From Bosea sp. F3-2 (lineage in GTDB: Bacteria; Pseudomonadota; Alphaproteobacteria; Rhizobiales; Beijerinckiaceae): a stretch of DNA of 64,000 nt. Positions within the stretch are counted from its first letter, which is position 1. Each line of letters opens with the position of its first letter. The stretch lies in contig NZ_CP042331.1 in the NCBI RefSeq assembly GCF_008253865.1, positions 5,111,501-5,175,500 of the forward strand. The letters are read 5' to 3'. Made by a program: the position numbers and the translations under genes. The notes below the pieces were generated by a model that had not been told where the DNA came from, did not search any database, and saw only the letters and a program-made list of their open reading frames with translations. Of the stretch, positions 10,403 to 19,709 are shown in pieces.

Positions 10403-13105
10403 ATGCCGGACGAGCTTCGTACCGAGCCGCCAAGACCGTCGCCGGATGCGCTGCTGGAGCAGCTCCGCGGCGAGACGCGCGGCAGGCTGAAGATCTTCCT
10501 CGGCGCCGCCCCCGGCGTCGGCAAGACCTATGAAATGCTGCTCGCGGGCCGGGCGCGCCGCGCCGAAGGCGTCGACGTCGTCATCGGCGTCGTCGAGACG
10601 CATGGCCGACGCGAAACGCAGGCCCTGATCGAAGGCTGCGAGGTGGTTCCGCGGGCGCAGGTAGCCTATCGCGGCCAGAGCGTCGATGAGATGGATCTCG
10701 ACGCGGTGCTGGCGCGGCGGCCGGAACTCGTTCTCGTCGACGAGCTCGCCCACACCAACGCCCCGGGCAGCCGCCACCCGAAGCGCTATCTCGATGTGCT
10801 CGAGCTGATCGAGCGCGGCATCGACGTCTACACTACGCTCAACATCCAGCATGTCGAGAGCCTGAATGACGTCGTGGCGCAGATCACCCGCATCCGCGTG
10901 CGCGAGACGGTGCCGGATTCCATCATCGACCGGGCCGACGCGATCGAGATCATCGACCTCACGCCCGAGGACCTGATCAAGCGGCTCAACGAAGGCAAGG
11001 TCTATCTGCCGGAGACGGCCAAGCGGGCCGTCTCGAACTATTTCTCGCCGGGCAACCTGACGGCGCTACGGGAGCTTGCGCTGCGGCGCACGGCGCAGCG
11101 CGTCGACGAGCAGCTGCTCAGCCATATGCAGGCGCACGCGATCGCCGGCCCCTGGGCGGCCGGCGACCGGCTGATCGTCTGCATCGACGGCAGCCCGCGC
11201 GCCGCCTCGCTGGTACGCCATGCCCGACGTCTTGCGGAAAAGCTGAAGGCGTCATGGACGGCGCTGCATATCGAGGCGCCTGGGCGTGCGCTGCCTTCGG
11301 AGGCGGAGAAAGATCGGCTTTCCGTCGCAATGCGGCTCGCGGAGCAACTCGGCGGCGAGGCGGTGATCCTGCCGGGCGAGACGGTGCCGGACGAGGTGCT
11401 GCGCTATGCCGCCTCGAAGAATGTCAGCCATATCGTCATCGGCTCGTCGAGCGCTGCGCGCTGGCGGGAATTGCTCGTCGGTTCGGTGGCGCAGGCGCTG
11501 ATCCGCGACGCTGGCGACATCAGCATCCATGTGATCCCGAGTCAGGAGACCAGCACGGGGGAGGGGCGCATCGCCACGACCACCGACGGGCGTCGCTTCG
11601 AGCCAGGTGCCTATCTGGCTGGTCTGGCCTTCGTTGCCGTGGCGGTAGGGCTCGGCATGTTGCTGCATCTCGTGCTCGATGTGCGCAACATCGCGCTCGT
11701 CTTCCTGATGGCGGTGCTGGCCTCGGCGGTGACGGCCGGGCTCTGGCCGGCGCTGTTCACCTCCGTGATCGGGGCGCTGGCCTTCAACTTCTTTTTCCTG
11801 CCGCCGCTCTACACGCTGGTCATCGGCGATCCCGAAAGCGTGCTCGCCTTCTTCTTCTTCCTGCTGGTCGCTCTGATCGCCAGCAATCTTACGGCCCGGG
11901 TCCAGCGTCAGGCTGCGGCGGCACGCCAGCGGGCGCGGACCACCGAGGACCTCTACCTGTTCTCGCGCAAGCTCGCCGGGACAGGCACGCTCGACGACGT
12001 GCTCTGGGCGAGTGCTTACCAGATCGCGGCGATGCTGCGCGTGCGCGTCGTCATCCTGCTGCCGGAGGAGGGCAGCATCGCGGTCCGGGCCGGCTATCCG
12101 CCCGACGATACGCTCGACGATGCCGATATCGCGGCGGCGCACTGGGCCTGGGAGCATGATCGCCCGGCGGGGCGCGGCGCCGACACGCTGCCGGGCGCGA
12201 AGCGGCTCTATCTGCCGCTGCGGACCGGGCGCGGCGCCATCGGCGTGATCGGGCTCGATTCCGACCGGCCCGGCGCCCTGCTGACGCCCGAGCAGCAACG
12301 CTTGTTCGACGCGCTGGCCGACCAGGCTGCGATCGCGATCGAGCGCGTCCAGCTCGCGGCGGATGTCGACAAGGCGAAGCTCGCGGCGGAGGCGGACCGG
12401 CTGCGCTCTGCACTGCTGACCTCGATCTCGCATGATCTCAAGACGCCGCTCGCCGGGATCATGGGTGCGGCCGGCACGCTGCGCGACTACGGCAAGGCGA
12501 TTCCCGAGGCGGATCGATCCGAGCTTCTGGGGACGGTCGTCGAGGAATCCGAACGGCTCAACCGCTTCATCGCCAACCTGCTCGACATGACGCGGATCGA
12601 GGCCGGAGCAATGGAGCCGAACTATGCCCTGCTGGACGTCGGCGACGTCGTCGGCGCAGCGCTGCGGCGCGCGCAGGGCATTACGCGCGGCCATATGATC
12701 GACCTGTCGCTGGCGCCCAACCTGCCGATGCTGCGGCTCGACCCCGTGCTGTTCGACCAGGTGCTGTTCAACCTCGTTGACAACGCCGCGAAATACGCGC
12801 CGGCGGGCACAACGATCGGCGTCCATGCACGCGCGGTCGGCGATGCCGTGGTTCTGGACATCCTCGACGAGGGGCCGGGTCTGCCGCCGGCCGATCTCGA
12901 ACGGATCTTCGACAGCTTCTACAGGGTCGGGAAGGGCGATCAGATCCGCGCCGGCACCGGGCTTGGCCTTGCGATCTGCCGCGGCTTCGTCGAGGCGATG
13001 GGTGGGACGATCACGGCCGCCAACCGCAGCGATCGACAGGGCGCGATGTTCACGATCCGCATGCCGATCCCGCCCGAAGCTCACCAGATGAAGGTATTGC
13101 CATGA
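10403..13105 (+). CDS. kdpD: Osmosensitive K+ channel sensor histidine kinase KdpD
   Basis: Membrane-bound sensor kinase, 900 aa. In order: KdpD N-terminal domain with Walker A GAAPGVGKT (residues 34-42) and DELAHTNAPGSRHPKR; a universal-stress-like domain around 250-380; four membrane helices around 400-500; a GAF-like region; then the kinase, with the phospho-acceptor His677 in SISHDLKTPL, N-box NLVDNAAKYAP and G-boxes DEGPGLP and GTGLGLAIC. KdpD senses K+ limitation and ionic strength and phosphorylates KdpE. It overlaps kdpE by four bases, so the two are coupled. Confidence 0.97.
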   Translation: MPDELRTEPPRPSPDALLEQLRGETRGRLKIFLGAAPGVGKTYEMLLAGRARRAEGVDVVIGVVETHGRRETQALIEGCEVVPRAQVAYRGQSVDEMDLDAVLARRPELVLVDELAHTNAPGSRHPKRYLDVLELIERGIDVYTTLNIQHVESLNDVVAQITRIRVRETVPDSIIDRADAIEIIDLTPEDLIKRLNEGKVYLPETAKRAVSNYFSPGNLTALRELALRRTAQRVDEQLLSHMQAHAIAGPWAAGDRLIVCIDGSPRAASLVRHARRLAEKLKASWTALHIEAPGRALPSEAEKDRLSVAMRLAEQLGGEAVILPGETVPDEVLRYAASKNVSHIVIGSSSAARWRELLVGSVAQALIRDAGDISIHVIPSQETSTGEGRIATTTDGRRFEPGAYLAGLAFVAVAVGLGMLLHLVLDVRNIALVFLMAVLASAVTAGLWPALFTSVIGALAFNFFFLPPLYTLVIGDPESVLAFFFFLLVALIASNLTARVQRQAAAARQRARTTEDLYLFSRKLAGTGTLDDVLWASAYQIAAMLRVRVVILLPEEGSIAVRAGYPPDDTLDDADIAAAHWAWEHDRPAGRGADTLPGAKRLYLPLRTGRGAIGVIGLDSDRPGALLTPEQQRLFDALADQAAIAIERVQLAADVDKAKLAAEADRLRSALLTSISHDLKTPLAGIMGAAGTLRDYGKAIPEADRSELLGTVVEESERLNRFIANLLDMTRIEAGAMEPNYALLDVGDVVGAALRRAQGITRGHMIDLSLAPNLPMLRLDPVLFDQVLFNLVDNAAKYAPAGTTIGVHARAVGDAVVLDILDEGPGLPPADLERIFDSFYRVGKGDQIRAGTGLGLAICRGFVEAMGGTITAANRSDRQGAMFTIRMPIPPEAHQMKVLP

Positions 13106-13794
13106 CCACGATGGCCGTCCGGGTGCTCGTCGTCGATGACGAGCCGCCGATCCGCAAACTGCTGCGGGTCGGGCTTGGAACCGAGGGCTACACGATCAGC
13201 GAGGCCGGCAACGCCAGGGACGCGATCGCGCGGATCGATGCCGAGGAGCCCGATCTGGTGCTGCTCGATCTCGGCCTGCCTGACATGACGGGCCAAGAGC
13301 TGCTGCGCCTCTGGCGCAGCGAGGGGCGCACGCTGCCCATCGTCATCCTGTCGAGCCGCACCGACGAGGCCGGGATCGTCCAGGCGCTGGAGGCGGGCGC
13401 CGACGACTACGTCACCAAGCCATTCGGCATGCGCGAACTGGCGGCGCGGCTGCGCGTGGCACTGCGCCACAAGCTGCATCAGCAGGGCGAGAAGCCGGTC
13501 TTCCGTACCGGCGAGCTCTCGGTCGATCTGGTCCGCCGCATCGTGCAGGTCGGCGGCACCGAGGTGAAGCTGTCGCCCAAGGAATACGACATCCTGCGCG
13601 CGCTGGTGCAGCATGCCGGCAAGGTGCTGACGCATCGGCACCTGCTGAAGGAGGTCTGGGGCGGCAATGAGGATGTGCAATATCTGCGCGTCTATATCCG
13701 GCAACTGCGCCAGAAGATCGAGCCGATCCCCGAGCAGCCCCACTACATCACGACCGAGCCTGGCGTCGGCTACAGGTTGCGCGAGAGCGACTGA
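13102..13794 (+). CDS. kdpE: Response regulator KdpE
   Basis: OmpR-family response regulator, 230 aa. The receiver domain has the acidic pair VDDE near residue 12, phospho-acceptor Asp56 in LVLLDLGLPD, and the conserved Lys in YVTKPFG. The C-terminal winged-helix domain reads KLSPKEYDILRALVQHAGKV and ends in YITTEPGVGYRLRE. It activates kdpFABC when phosphorylated by KdpD. It is followed after only 5 bases by an EIIA(Ntr)-like gene. Confidence 0.96.
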   Translation: MTTMAVRVLVVDDEPPIRKLLRVGLGTEGYTISEAGNARDAIARIDAEEPDLVLLDLGLPDMTGQELLRLWRSEGRTLPIVILSSRTDEAGIVQALEAGADDYVTKPFGMRELAARLRVALRHKLHQQGEKPVFRTGELSVDLVRRIVQVGGTEVKLSPKEYDILRALVQHAGKVLTHRHLLKEVWGGNEDVQYLRVYIRQLRQKIEPIPEQPHYITTEPGVGYRLRESD

Positions 13795-13799
13795 CCACA

Positions 13800-14246
13800 A
13801 TGGATGTTTCCGAACTGATCACCCCCGGCGCCGTGCTGACGGGGGTCAAGCCGACATCGAAGGAACAGTGCCTTGATCTGCTCGCCCGCCATGCGGCCGG
13901 GGGCACCGGGATAGCGGCCGATATTATCGCTGCGGCGTTGAAGCGACGGGAAGCGCTGGGCTCGACCGGGATCGGCAGCGGTATCGCCATGCCGCATGCG
14001 CCGCTTGCGGGCCTCTCCGCGCCCTTCGGCCTGCTGGCCCATTTGGCCAAGCCGGTCCAGTTCGATGCGGTCGATGGCGAACCGGTCGATATCGTCTGCC
14101 TGATCCTGACGCCGGAGGCCGGACAGGGCCAGCATCTCAACGCGCTCGCTTGTGTCGCCCGGTGTCTCCAACGTCAGGAGGTTCGCGAGGCGATCCGTCG
14201 GGGGCGCCGTCCGCAAGATGTTCATGCCGCGCTCTGCAAGAGCTGA
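13800..14246 (+). CDS. PTS EIIA(Ntr)-like protein encoded behind kdpDE
   Basis: A 148-aa single-domain PTS EIIA type-2 protein, similar in size to PtsN. The phosphorylatable His66 sits in the family motif STGIGSGIAMPHAPL. Its start is 5 bases after the kdpE stop, so it belongs to the kdpDE transcript. In E. coli the unphosphorylated EIIA(Ntr) binds KdpD and boosts its kinase, and in rhizobia PtsN is tied to potassium control. A dedicated EIIA copy in the kdp operon therefore suggests direct coupling of the PTS(Ntr) phosphorelay to KdpD. That link is inference; the main ptsN would be expected elsewhere, next to rpoN. Confidence 0.88.
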   Translation: MDVSELITPGAVLTGVKPTSKEQCLDLLARHAAGGTGIAADIIAAALKRREALGSTGIGSGIAMPHAPLAGLSAPFGLLAHLAKPVQFDAVDGEPVDIVCLILTPEAGQGQHLNALACVARCLQRQEVREAIRRGRRPQDVHAALCKS

Positions 14247-14439
14247 GAGGCGACGATCGCAGTGGCAATGGGCGGCTGCTGCGCGAATGTTTTCCAGATT
14301 GAAATGATTCAATTGCGAGATTTGATTTGAATGCATGAAATCAAAGCGGCGTTATTGGAGTTTTTAGGTGTATTTGCTCTTTCTCTCGCTAGAGCTTTCT
14401 GCAATATCGCTGCCGATATCTTCATCTGACTATAGTGCC

Positions 14440-15129
14440 ATGCCCCGCCACTCTCTTCGATACGTTTCCCTCGCCGCCCTTGTTCTAGCGGTCGGCTCCC
14501 TTGCCGCCGCCCCCGCGCTCCGGGCTCAGGAAGAACCGGCTGCTCAGCCGGCACCCGCAGCCCCGCAGCAGCGTCAGGCTCCCCGCCCGGCTCCCAAGCC
14601 GTTGGCGAAGCCGTCCCAGCCCGTTGCGCAGAACCAGGCTGCTCCGAACGTCAGTCAACCTGCCGCCCAGTCCGCGACGCTGCCGAACGGCGCAAGCGCG
14701 ATCAACGAGACCTATGGCGACTGGACGGTCGATTGCCGCATCGCCAATGGCCAGCGGCTCTGTGTCCTCCTTCAGTCGCAGGGCAACAGCCAGACCGGGC
14801 AGCGCGTCTTCGCCATCGAGTTGCGGACCCCTAAGGACGGGCGCGCCGAGGGCACGATCCTGTTCCCGTTCGGCATGAAGCTGGAGAACGGCGCCGTCCT
14901 GCGGCTCGACGACAAGGATCTGGGGCAGGGCCTGCGCTTCTCGACCTGCATGGCGCAGGGCTGCCTGCTGCCGATCTCCTTCCCGACAGTTGCGACCGAC
15001 GCGATGAAGACCGGCAAGAGTTTGACGGTCGCGGCGCTCAACCTGTCGACTAACGAGCCGGTACCCTTCAACGTATCCCTGACCGGCTTCGCCGCTGCCT
15101 TCGAGCGCATCGCGCAGATCGACAGGTAG
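14440..15129 (+). CDS. IalB-like (invasion associated locus B family) exported protein
   Basis: Exported protein of 229 aa. A signal peptide covers about residues 1-32 (RHSLRYVSLAALVLAVGSL), followed by a Pro/Ala/Gln-rich low-complexity stretch to about residue 75, and then an IalB-type domain with YGDWTVDCRIANGQRLCVLLQ and CMAQGCLLPI. Cys residues in these motifs probably form disulfides in the periplasm. IalB proteins are named after a Bartonella invasion factor, but they are widespread in free-living relatives and the function is unclear. A GTG at 14368 would add 24 residues but destroys the signal peptide, so 14440 was chosen. Confidence 0.8.
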   Translation: MPRHSLRYVSLAALVLAVGSLAAAPALRAQEEPAAQPAPAAPQQRQAPRPAPKPLAKPSQPVAQNQAAPNVSQPAAQSATLPNGASAINETYGDWTVDCRIANGQRLCVLLQSQGNSQTGQRVFAIELRTPKDGRAEGTILFPFGMKLENGAVLRLDDKDLGQGLRFSTCMAQGCLLPISFPTVATDAMKTGKSLTVAALNLSTNEPVPFNVSLTGFAAAFERIAQIDR

Positions 15130-15296
15130 CCGGCAATCCGGGCGGCGCGGCGACGGGACGGTTTGGTGATTTCCGCCGGCCTGGTGTGCTGCAGTAGCGG
15201 AAGTCGCTAAAGTGGCTTAGCTGGACACAGAAATTTGGCTCGTTCTGCCAGTACTTCCGTGCATGATCGGCAGCACTGGGAGTTCGGGCCAAAACC

Positions 15297-17693
15297 ATGA
15301 CAACAGATCCGCGCCTGCCGTTTCTCGCCGAGCTGGAAAAGAAGATCCTCTGGCTCGCCTCGTGGACGATCCACAACGCCAACCACATCCGGTCGAACGA
15401 GGACGGAATGAAGGTCGGCGGGCATCAGGCCTCTTCGGCCTCGCTCGCCACGATCATGACCGCGCTTTACATGGCTGCGCTGAAGCCGCAGGACCGGGTG
15501 GCGGTGAAGCCGCATGCCTCGCCGATCTTCCACGCCATCAACTATCTGATGGGGCTGCAGACGCGCGAGAAGCTCGAGAATTTCCGCGGCTACAAGGGCG
15601 CGCAGAGCTACCCCTCCCGGACTAAGGACATCGACGACGTCGATTTCTCAACCGGCTCCGTCGGCCTCGGCGTCGCGCAGACGCTGTTCTCCTCGCTGAC
15701 GCAGGATTATGTGAAGGCGCATGGCTGGGCGAAGGATCGCCCGGAAGGCCGCATGGTCTCTCTGATCGGCGATGCCGAGCTTGACGAGGGCAACATCTTC
15801 GAGGCCCTGATGGAGGGCTGGAAGCACGGCGTCCGCAACACCTGGTGGATCATCGACTACAACCGCCAGTCGCTCGACGCGGTGATCCGCGAAGGGCTCT
15901 ACGATCGCTTCGAGACGATGTTCCGCAATTTCGGCTGGGATGTCGTGACGCTGAAATACGGCTCGCTGCAGCAGGCTGCGTTCAAGGAAAAGGGCGGCGA
16001 GCGGCTGAAGGCCTGGATCGATTCCTGCCCGAACCAGCTCTATTCGGCACTGACCTTCCAGGGCGGCGCGGCCTGGCGCAAGCGCCTGATGGACGATCTC
16101 GGCGATCAGGGCCCGGTGACGAAGCTGATCGAGAGCCGCTCCGACGCCGAGCTCTCGAAGCTGATGTGCAACCTCGGCGGCCATGACCTGCCGTCGATCC
16201 TCGAAGCCTTCGAGAGCATCGACCATGACCGGCCGGTCTGCTTCCTCGCCTATACGGTGAAGGGTTTCGGCCTGCCGATCGCCGGCCACAAGGACAACCA
16301 TGCCGGGCTGATGACCAAGGAGCAGCTCGACGGCTTCCGCAAGGCCAACAACATCCGCCCCGGCCATGAGTGGGATCTGTTCGAGGGGCTCGACCTGTCC
16401 GAGAGCGCGATCAAGGGCTTCCTCGACAAGGTGCCGTTCTTCTCGGAGGGGCGTCGGCGCTTCTCCGCCGCCAAGCTGCCGGTTCCGGAGAAGCTGGAGG
16501 CCGGCATCCAGCCGTCGATGTCGACCCAGATGGGCTTCGGCAAGGTGCTCGACGATCTGGCGAAGATGGGTGGCCCGCTCGCCGACCGCATCGTCACGAC
16601 GGCGCCGGACGTCACCGTCTCGACCAATCTCGGCCCCTGGGTGAACCGGCGCGGGCTGTTTGCCAGGGCCTCGATGGCCGACACCTTCAAGGACGAGCGC
16701 ATCCCTTCGATGCAGAAATGGGAATTCTCGCCGAGGGGCCAGCACATCGAGCTCGGCATCGCCGAGATGAACCTGTTCATCAACCTCTCGGCGCTCGGCT
16801 TGTCGCATTCCATCTTCGGCGAGCGGCTGATCCCGATCGGCACGCTCTACGACCCCTTCATCTCGCGTGGCCTCGATGCGCTGAACTATGCCTGCTACCA
16901 GGATGCGCGCTTCATGGTGGTGGCGACGCCGTCCGGCGTGACGCTGGCGCCGGAGGGCGGCGCGCACCAGTCGATCGCGACGCCGCTGATCGGGATGAGC
17001 CAGGACGGGCTCTGCGCCTTCGAGCCGGGCTTCGTCGACGAGCTGGCGGTGATGATGCGCTGGTCCTTCGACTATATGCAGCGCGACGGCGAGGGCGATC
17101 CGGACGAGCGGACCTGGCTGCGCGACGAGACCGGTGGCTCGGTCTATCTGCGCCTGTCGACGCGGCAGGTCGAGCAGCCGAGCCGGGCGATGACGCCGGA
17201 GCTGGAACGCGAGATCATCGATGGTGCCTATTGGCTGCGTAAACCCGGCCCCAACGCCTCGGTCGTCATCGCCTATACAGGGGCGGTCGCGCCCGAAGCC
17301 ATCGAGGCGGTCGGACTGCTCTCCGAGGACCGGCGCGATGTCGGCCTGCTGGCCATCACCTCTGCGGATCGTCTCAATGCTGGTTGGCAGGCGGCCGAAC
17401 GCGCGCGCCAGCGGGGCAACCACGCTGCGACAAGCCATATCGAGCGGCTGCTCGGGGATCTCTCCCGTGATTGCGGGATCGTGTCAGTGCTGGACGGGCA
17501 TCCGGCGACGCTCGCCTGGCTCGGCAGCGTGCACGGCCACCGGCAAAAGGCGCTCGGCGTCGAGCATTTCGGCCAGACCGGCACGGTCGCCGATCTCTAC
17601 CGGCATTTCGGCATCGACGCGAATGCGATCGTCCATGCCGCGAACGCCGCATCCCCCGGGCGTCCGGTGCGCTATCTCAAGGCGTTGCCCTGA
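15297..17693 (+). CDS. Transketolase / homodimeric pyruvate dehydrogenase E1-like ThDP enzyme
   Basis: Thiamine-diphosphate enzyme of 798 aa. The ThDP/Mg motif runs from GDAELDEGNIFEA (near residue 158) to WWIIDYNRQSLD, which resembles the AceE pattern GDGEMDE...NLQRLDG more than that of sugar transketolases. The catalytic Glu490 lies in HIELGIAEMNLF, and the pyrimidine domain continues SGVTLAPEGGAHQSIATPL. It is shorter than AceE (about 890 aa), and no E2 or E3 gene is adjacent. Databases tend to call such rhizobial proteins transketolase. The real substrate, a 2-oxo acid or a ketose, cannot be told from sequence. It stands alone as a single-gene transcript. Confidence 0.8.
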   Translation: MTTDPRLPFLAELEKKILWLASWTIHNANHIRSNEDGMKVGGHQASSASLATIMTALYMAALKPQDRVAVKPHASPIFHAINYLMGLQTREKLENFRGYKGAQSYPSRTKDIDDVDFSTGSVGLGVAQTLFSSLTQDYVKAHGWAKDRPEGRMVSLIGDAELDEGNIFEALMEGWKHGVRNTWWIIDYNRQSLDAVIREGLYDRFETMFRNFGWDVVTLKYGSLQQAAFKEKGGERLKAWIDSCPNQLYSALTFQGGAAWRKRLMDDLGDQGPVTKLIESRSDAELSKLMCNLGGHDLPSILEAFESIDHDRPVCFLAYTVKGFGLPIAGHKDNHAGLMTKEQLDGFRKANNIRPGHEWDLFEGLDLSESAIKGFLDKVPFFSEGRRRFSAAKLPVPEKLEAGIQPSMSTQMGFGKVLDDLAKMGGPLADRIVTTAPDVTVSTNLGPWVNRRGLFARASMADTFKDERIPSMQKWEFSPRGQHIELGIAEMNLFINLSALGLSHSIFGERLIPIGTLYDPFISRGLDALNYACYQDARFMVVATPSGVTLAPEGGAHQSIATPLIGMSQDGLCAFEPGFVDELAVMMRWSFDYMQRDGEGDPDERTWLRDETGGSVYLRLSTRQVEQPSRAMTPELEREIIDGAYWLRKPGPNASVVIAYTGAVAPEAIEAVGLLSEDRRDVGLLAITSADRLNAGWQAAERARQRGNHAATSHIERLLGDLSRDCGIVSVLDGHPATLAWLGSVHGHRQKALGVEHFGQTGTVADLYRHFGIDANAIVHAANAASPGRPVRYLKALP

Positions 17694-17841
17694 GTGAAGG
17701 GCGCGCTGCGGCACGCTGTGCTGCGACGCGCACGGAAGCGTCCTCAGAAAGAGGCGCCTTCTTGTCACGCGTTCCCGTATCTGCGCAGCAGCGTTTCACG
17801 CCGCAGCGCGCGCGGGATGACACGCGCTCAACGACACGCGA

Positions 17842-18147
17842 TCAAAAGCGCGGCGTCGAGAAGGTGTTGGCGAAGGGGTTGACGCCAGCGCCGATGCGAG
17901 GGGGCAGGGTGCCTTCGCCATAGAATTCGCCCGTGTTGGCATAGACCGGCGAGGCGTAAACCTGTTGGGTGGCGTAGCGGTTCAGCGAGCCGACCGGGAC
18001 GACGTTGCCGGCATCGAAGTAGCTGCGCTTCTGGACCGTCACCCGCAGCGGCCCGCGCCGGCTCTGCGCTTCGGCGATTGTCGCGAGAGCGGTCGATGCC
18101 GCCATAGCAATGGCGAGGACGGTGGCAATACGCTTGAACGGCATCAT
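17842..18147 (-). CDS. Small exported protein of unknown function
   Basis: A 101-aa protein with a signal peptide (MMPFKRIATVLAIAMAASTA, cleavage near AEAQS) and a short mature part rich in Tyr, Asn and Gly (SLNRYATQQVYASPVYANT). GGGAG lies 9 bases before the ATG at 18147, which decides the start; an upstream extension lacks a signal. I do not recognise a family. The Tyr/Asn-rich mature chain with no Cys suggests a small secreted or surface-associated polypeptide. Confidence 0.65.
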   Translation of the reverse strand: MMPFKRIATVLAIAMAASTALATIAEAQSRRGPLRVTVQKRSYFDAGNVVPVGSLNRYATQQVYASPVYANTGEFYGEGTLPPRIGAGVNPFANTFSTPRF

Positions 18148-18263
18148 GGCGGCAGTCTCCGGGAGTGGATGCACCCACTCCATGTAAGCATCCCTAAACC
18201 GGCGGAAAGAGTAGCGCGCTGCCGTTAACAATTTTGTTAGAGCGGTGGGGTTTCGCGACAGCG

Positions 18264-19373
18264 TCAGGGCTGGCGGCGATTCGGCTTGGAGCGACGCTTG
18301 CCGGGCTCGGTAACGGCACGCGTCGGTTCGGCGATGGCGGTCTTCATCCGCAGGGACGGCAGGCTGCCGTCGACATCGAGCCAGGAGGCTTTCCGGCCGG
18401 TGGCGGAGAGGCGCGGAGGAGCGCAGGCCGGTTCGCGGTTGAGCTCGCTGCGGGCGAAGATGCTGCGCAATTTCGGATCGACCGGGCTGGCGAGATCAAG
18501 CCGGTCGATGAGACAGGCCAGCTGCCGGCGGTCACTTGGCTTCGATGCAGCGCACCACCAGCCGCTCATGGCAAAGGCCGCCTCGCCCGGCGGCGAACGG
18601 AAGGCGATGCAGGCACGGCTCTCCGTGCCGTTACCCAGGACGACATCGGCGGTCTCCAATGGGCCGAAACGCGTTTCGGTCGGCGCGGGCGCGCTGCTGC
18701 GTTCGACGGCAAACCCTCGCTGGGCGGCATCATGAACCAAGGCGACCATGAAAGAGCGGGTTCCGGAGGCGGCGCCATCGCCCGTCGCCAGGCGCAAGAG
18801 GAGATGTGGCTTCGGCTCTGTGAAGCTTCCGAAGCTCAGCAGGTCCTCGCGACGGCTGCCGTCCTGACTGCGCCGCGCTTCAAGGGCGGGGGCTTCCCGG
18901 CCGAGCTCGGACGCTTCCAGACTGAACACCGCGGTCGGGCGCGGGATCGTGATCCAGTCTTCCGCAGTAGCCGCGGTGCGTGGCCGGCGCGGAGATGCCG
19001 TCTGAGCCGATGAACTCGTCGCAGGCAGTGCAAGGCTCGCCAGCTGGGTCGGGGCCTCGTCCTTCGCGGAAAGGCCGGTGATCAGGGCAGCCGTCAGGCC
19101 GATGCTGCTCAGCGCGGCGGCGCTGCGCCAGGCGAGCGCGCCGGTCAGCCCGAGGCCGCGGCGTGGCACAAGCTGGCGAGCGATACGCAAGCTCCAGCGG
19201 AAGCCGGCCTCGATGCGATCAGCGCAAGCGATGAGGACAGGGACGATGTCGATGCGGGCAAGACGCGTGGCGATGCTGCGAGAAAAGGCGGCGCCACGCA
19301 GAAGCCACGGCCTGAGCCGTCGAAGCCCGGCCTGCACTCTCAGGACCACATCGACCGAACGCAAACGCAACAC
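18264..19373 (-). CDS. Hypothetical membrane-anchored protein, 369 aa
   Basis: I do not recognise this protein. It has an Arg-rich N-terminus of about 75 residues, one hydrophobic segment at about 80-102 (AWRSAAALSSIGLTAALITG), and a long C-terminal part with three Cys residues, including WWCAASK and ACLIDRL, and a basic tail. That part is probably periplasmic. The gene stands alone between an exported small protein (same strand) and the divergent asd leader region. The GC-rich codon pattern supports coding. A shorter start further downstream is possible, because the Arg-rich N-terminus could be over-called. Confidence 0.6.
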   Translation of the reverse strand: MLRLRSVDVVLRVQAGLRRLRPWLLRGAAFSRSIATRLARIDIVPVLIACADRIEAGFRWSLRIARQLVPRRGLGLTGALAWRSAAALSSIGLTAALITGLSAKDEAPTQLASLALPATSSSAQTASPRRPRTAATAEDWITIPRPTAVFSLEASELGREAPALEARRSQDGSRREDLLSFGSFTEPKPHLLLRLATGDGAASGTRSFMVALVHDAAQRGFAVERSSAPAPTETRFGPLETADVVLGNGTESRACIAFRSPPGEAAFAMSGWWCAASKPSDRRQLACLIDRLDLASPVDPKLRSIFARSELNREPACAPPRLSATGRKASWLDVDGSLPSLRMKTAIAEPTRAVTEPGKRRSKPNRRQP

Positions 19374-19627
19374 GTTACTCCCGCGCCGCTGGCCGCGACG
19401 CCTGAACCTTCAACCGGAGCAGGCTGGCCGCGAAGAGTCGCCGGCAGGTTACCGGCCGGCGCCGATCGCTCGGCAGCGTGAACGGCCGGTCAACGAGCAG
19501 GGTTAATGGCGGAGATTCAGGTTGGCCTTTGGGGGGAATTGACTTTTTCGCGCCGCGGGTGTTCTGACAGGGCGCGGTGCAGCAATGCGCCGCTAGCGAA
19601 GTTTTGCAGCCCTTCGGGATTGGCTCT

Positions 19628-19699
19628 GTGACTGTCCGTCTGACGACGACGAAACTCACGACCAAAACGACGACCGGGAAAGCCGGTACGTCGCGCTGA
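19628..19699 (+). CDS. Candidate Thr/Lys-rich leader peptide for asd attenuation
   Basis: A 24-codon ORF starting with GTG, with GGGA 8 bases upstream. Of 23 residues, 10 are Thr (positions 2, 6-8, 11, 12, 14-16, 21) and 3 are Lys (9, 13, 18); the core reads TTTKLTTKTTTGK. This is the composition of an amino-acid-sensing leader such as ThrL of E. coli, and it lies 125 bases before asd, whose product makes the common precursor of threonine, lysine and methionine. The ORF is on the same strand and is followed by alternative GC stems. An in-frame TTG further upstream could extend it by 8 codons. That it is translated and regulatory is inference, but the composition is very unlikely by chance. 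Confidence 0.68.
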   Translation: MTVRLTTTKLTTKTTTGKAGTSR

Positions 19700-19709
19700 C
19701 GCTTCGCCT

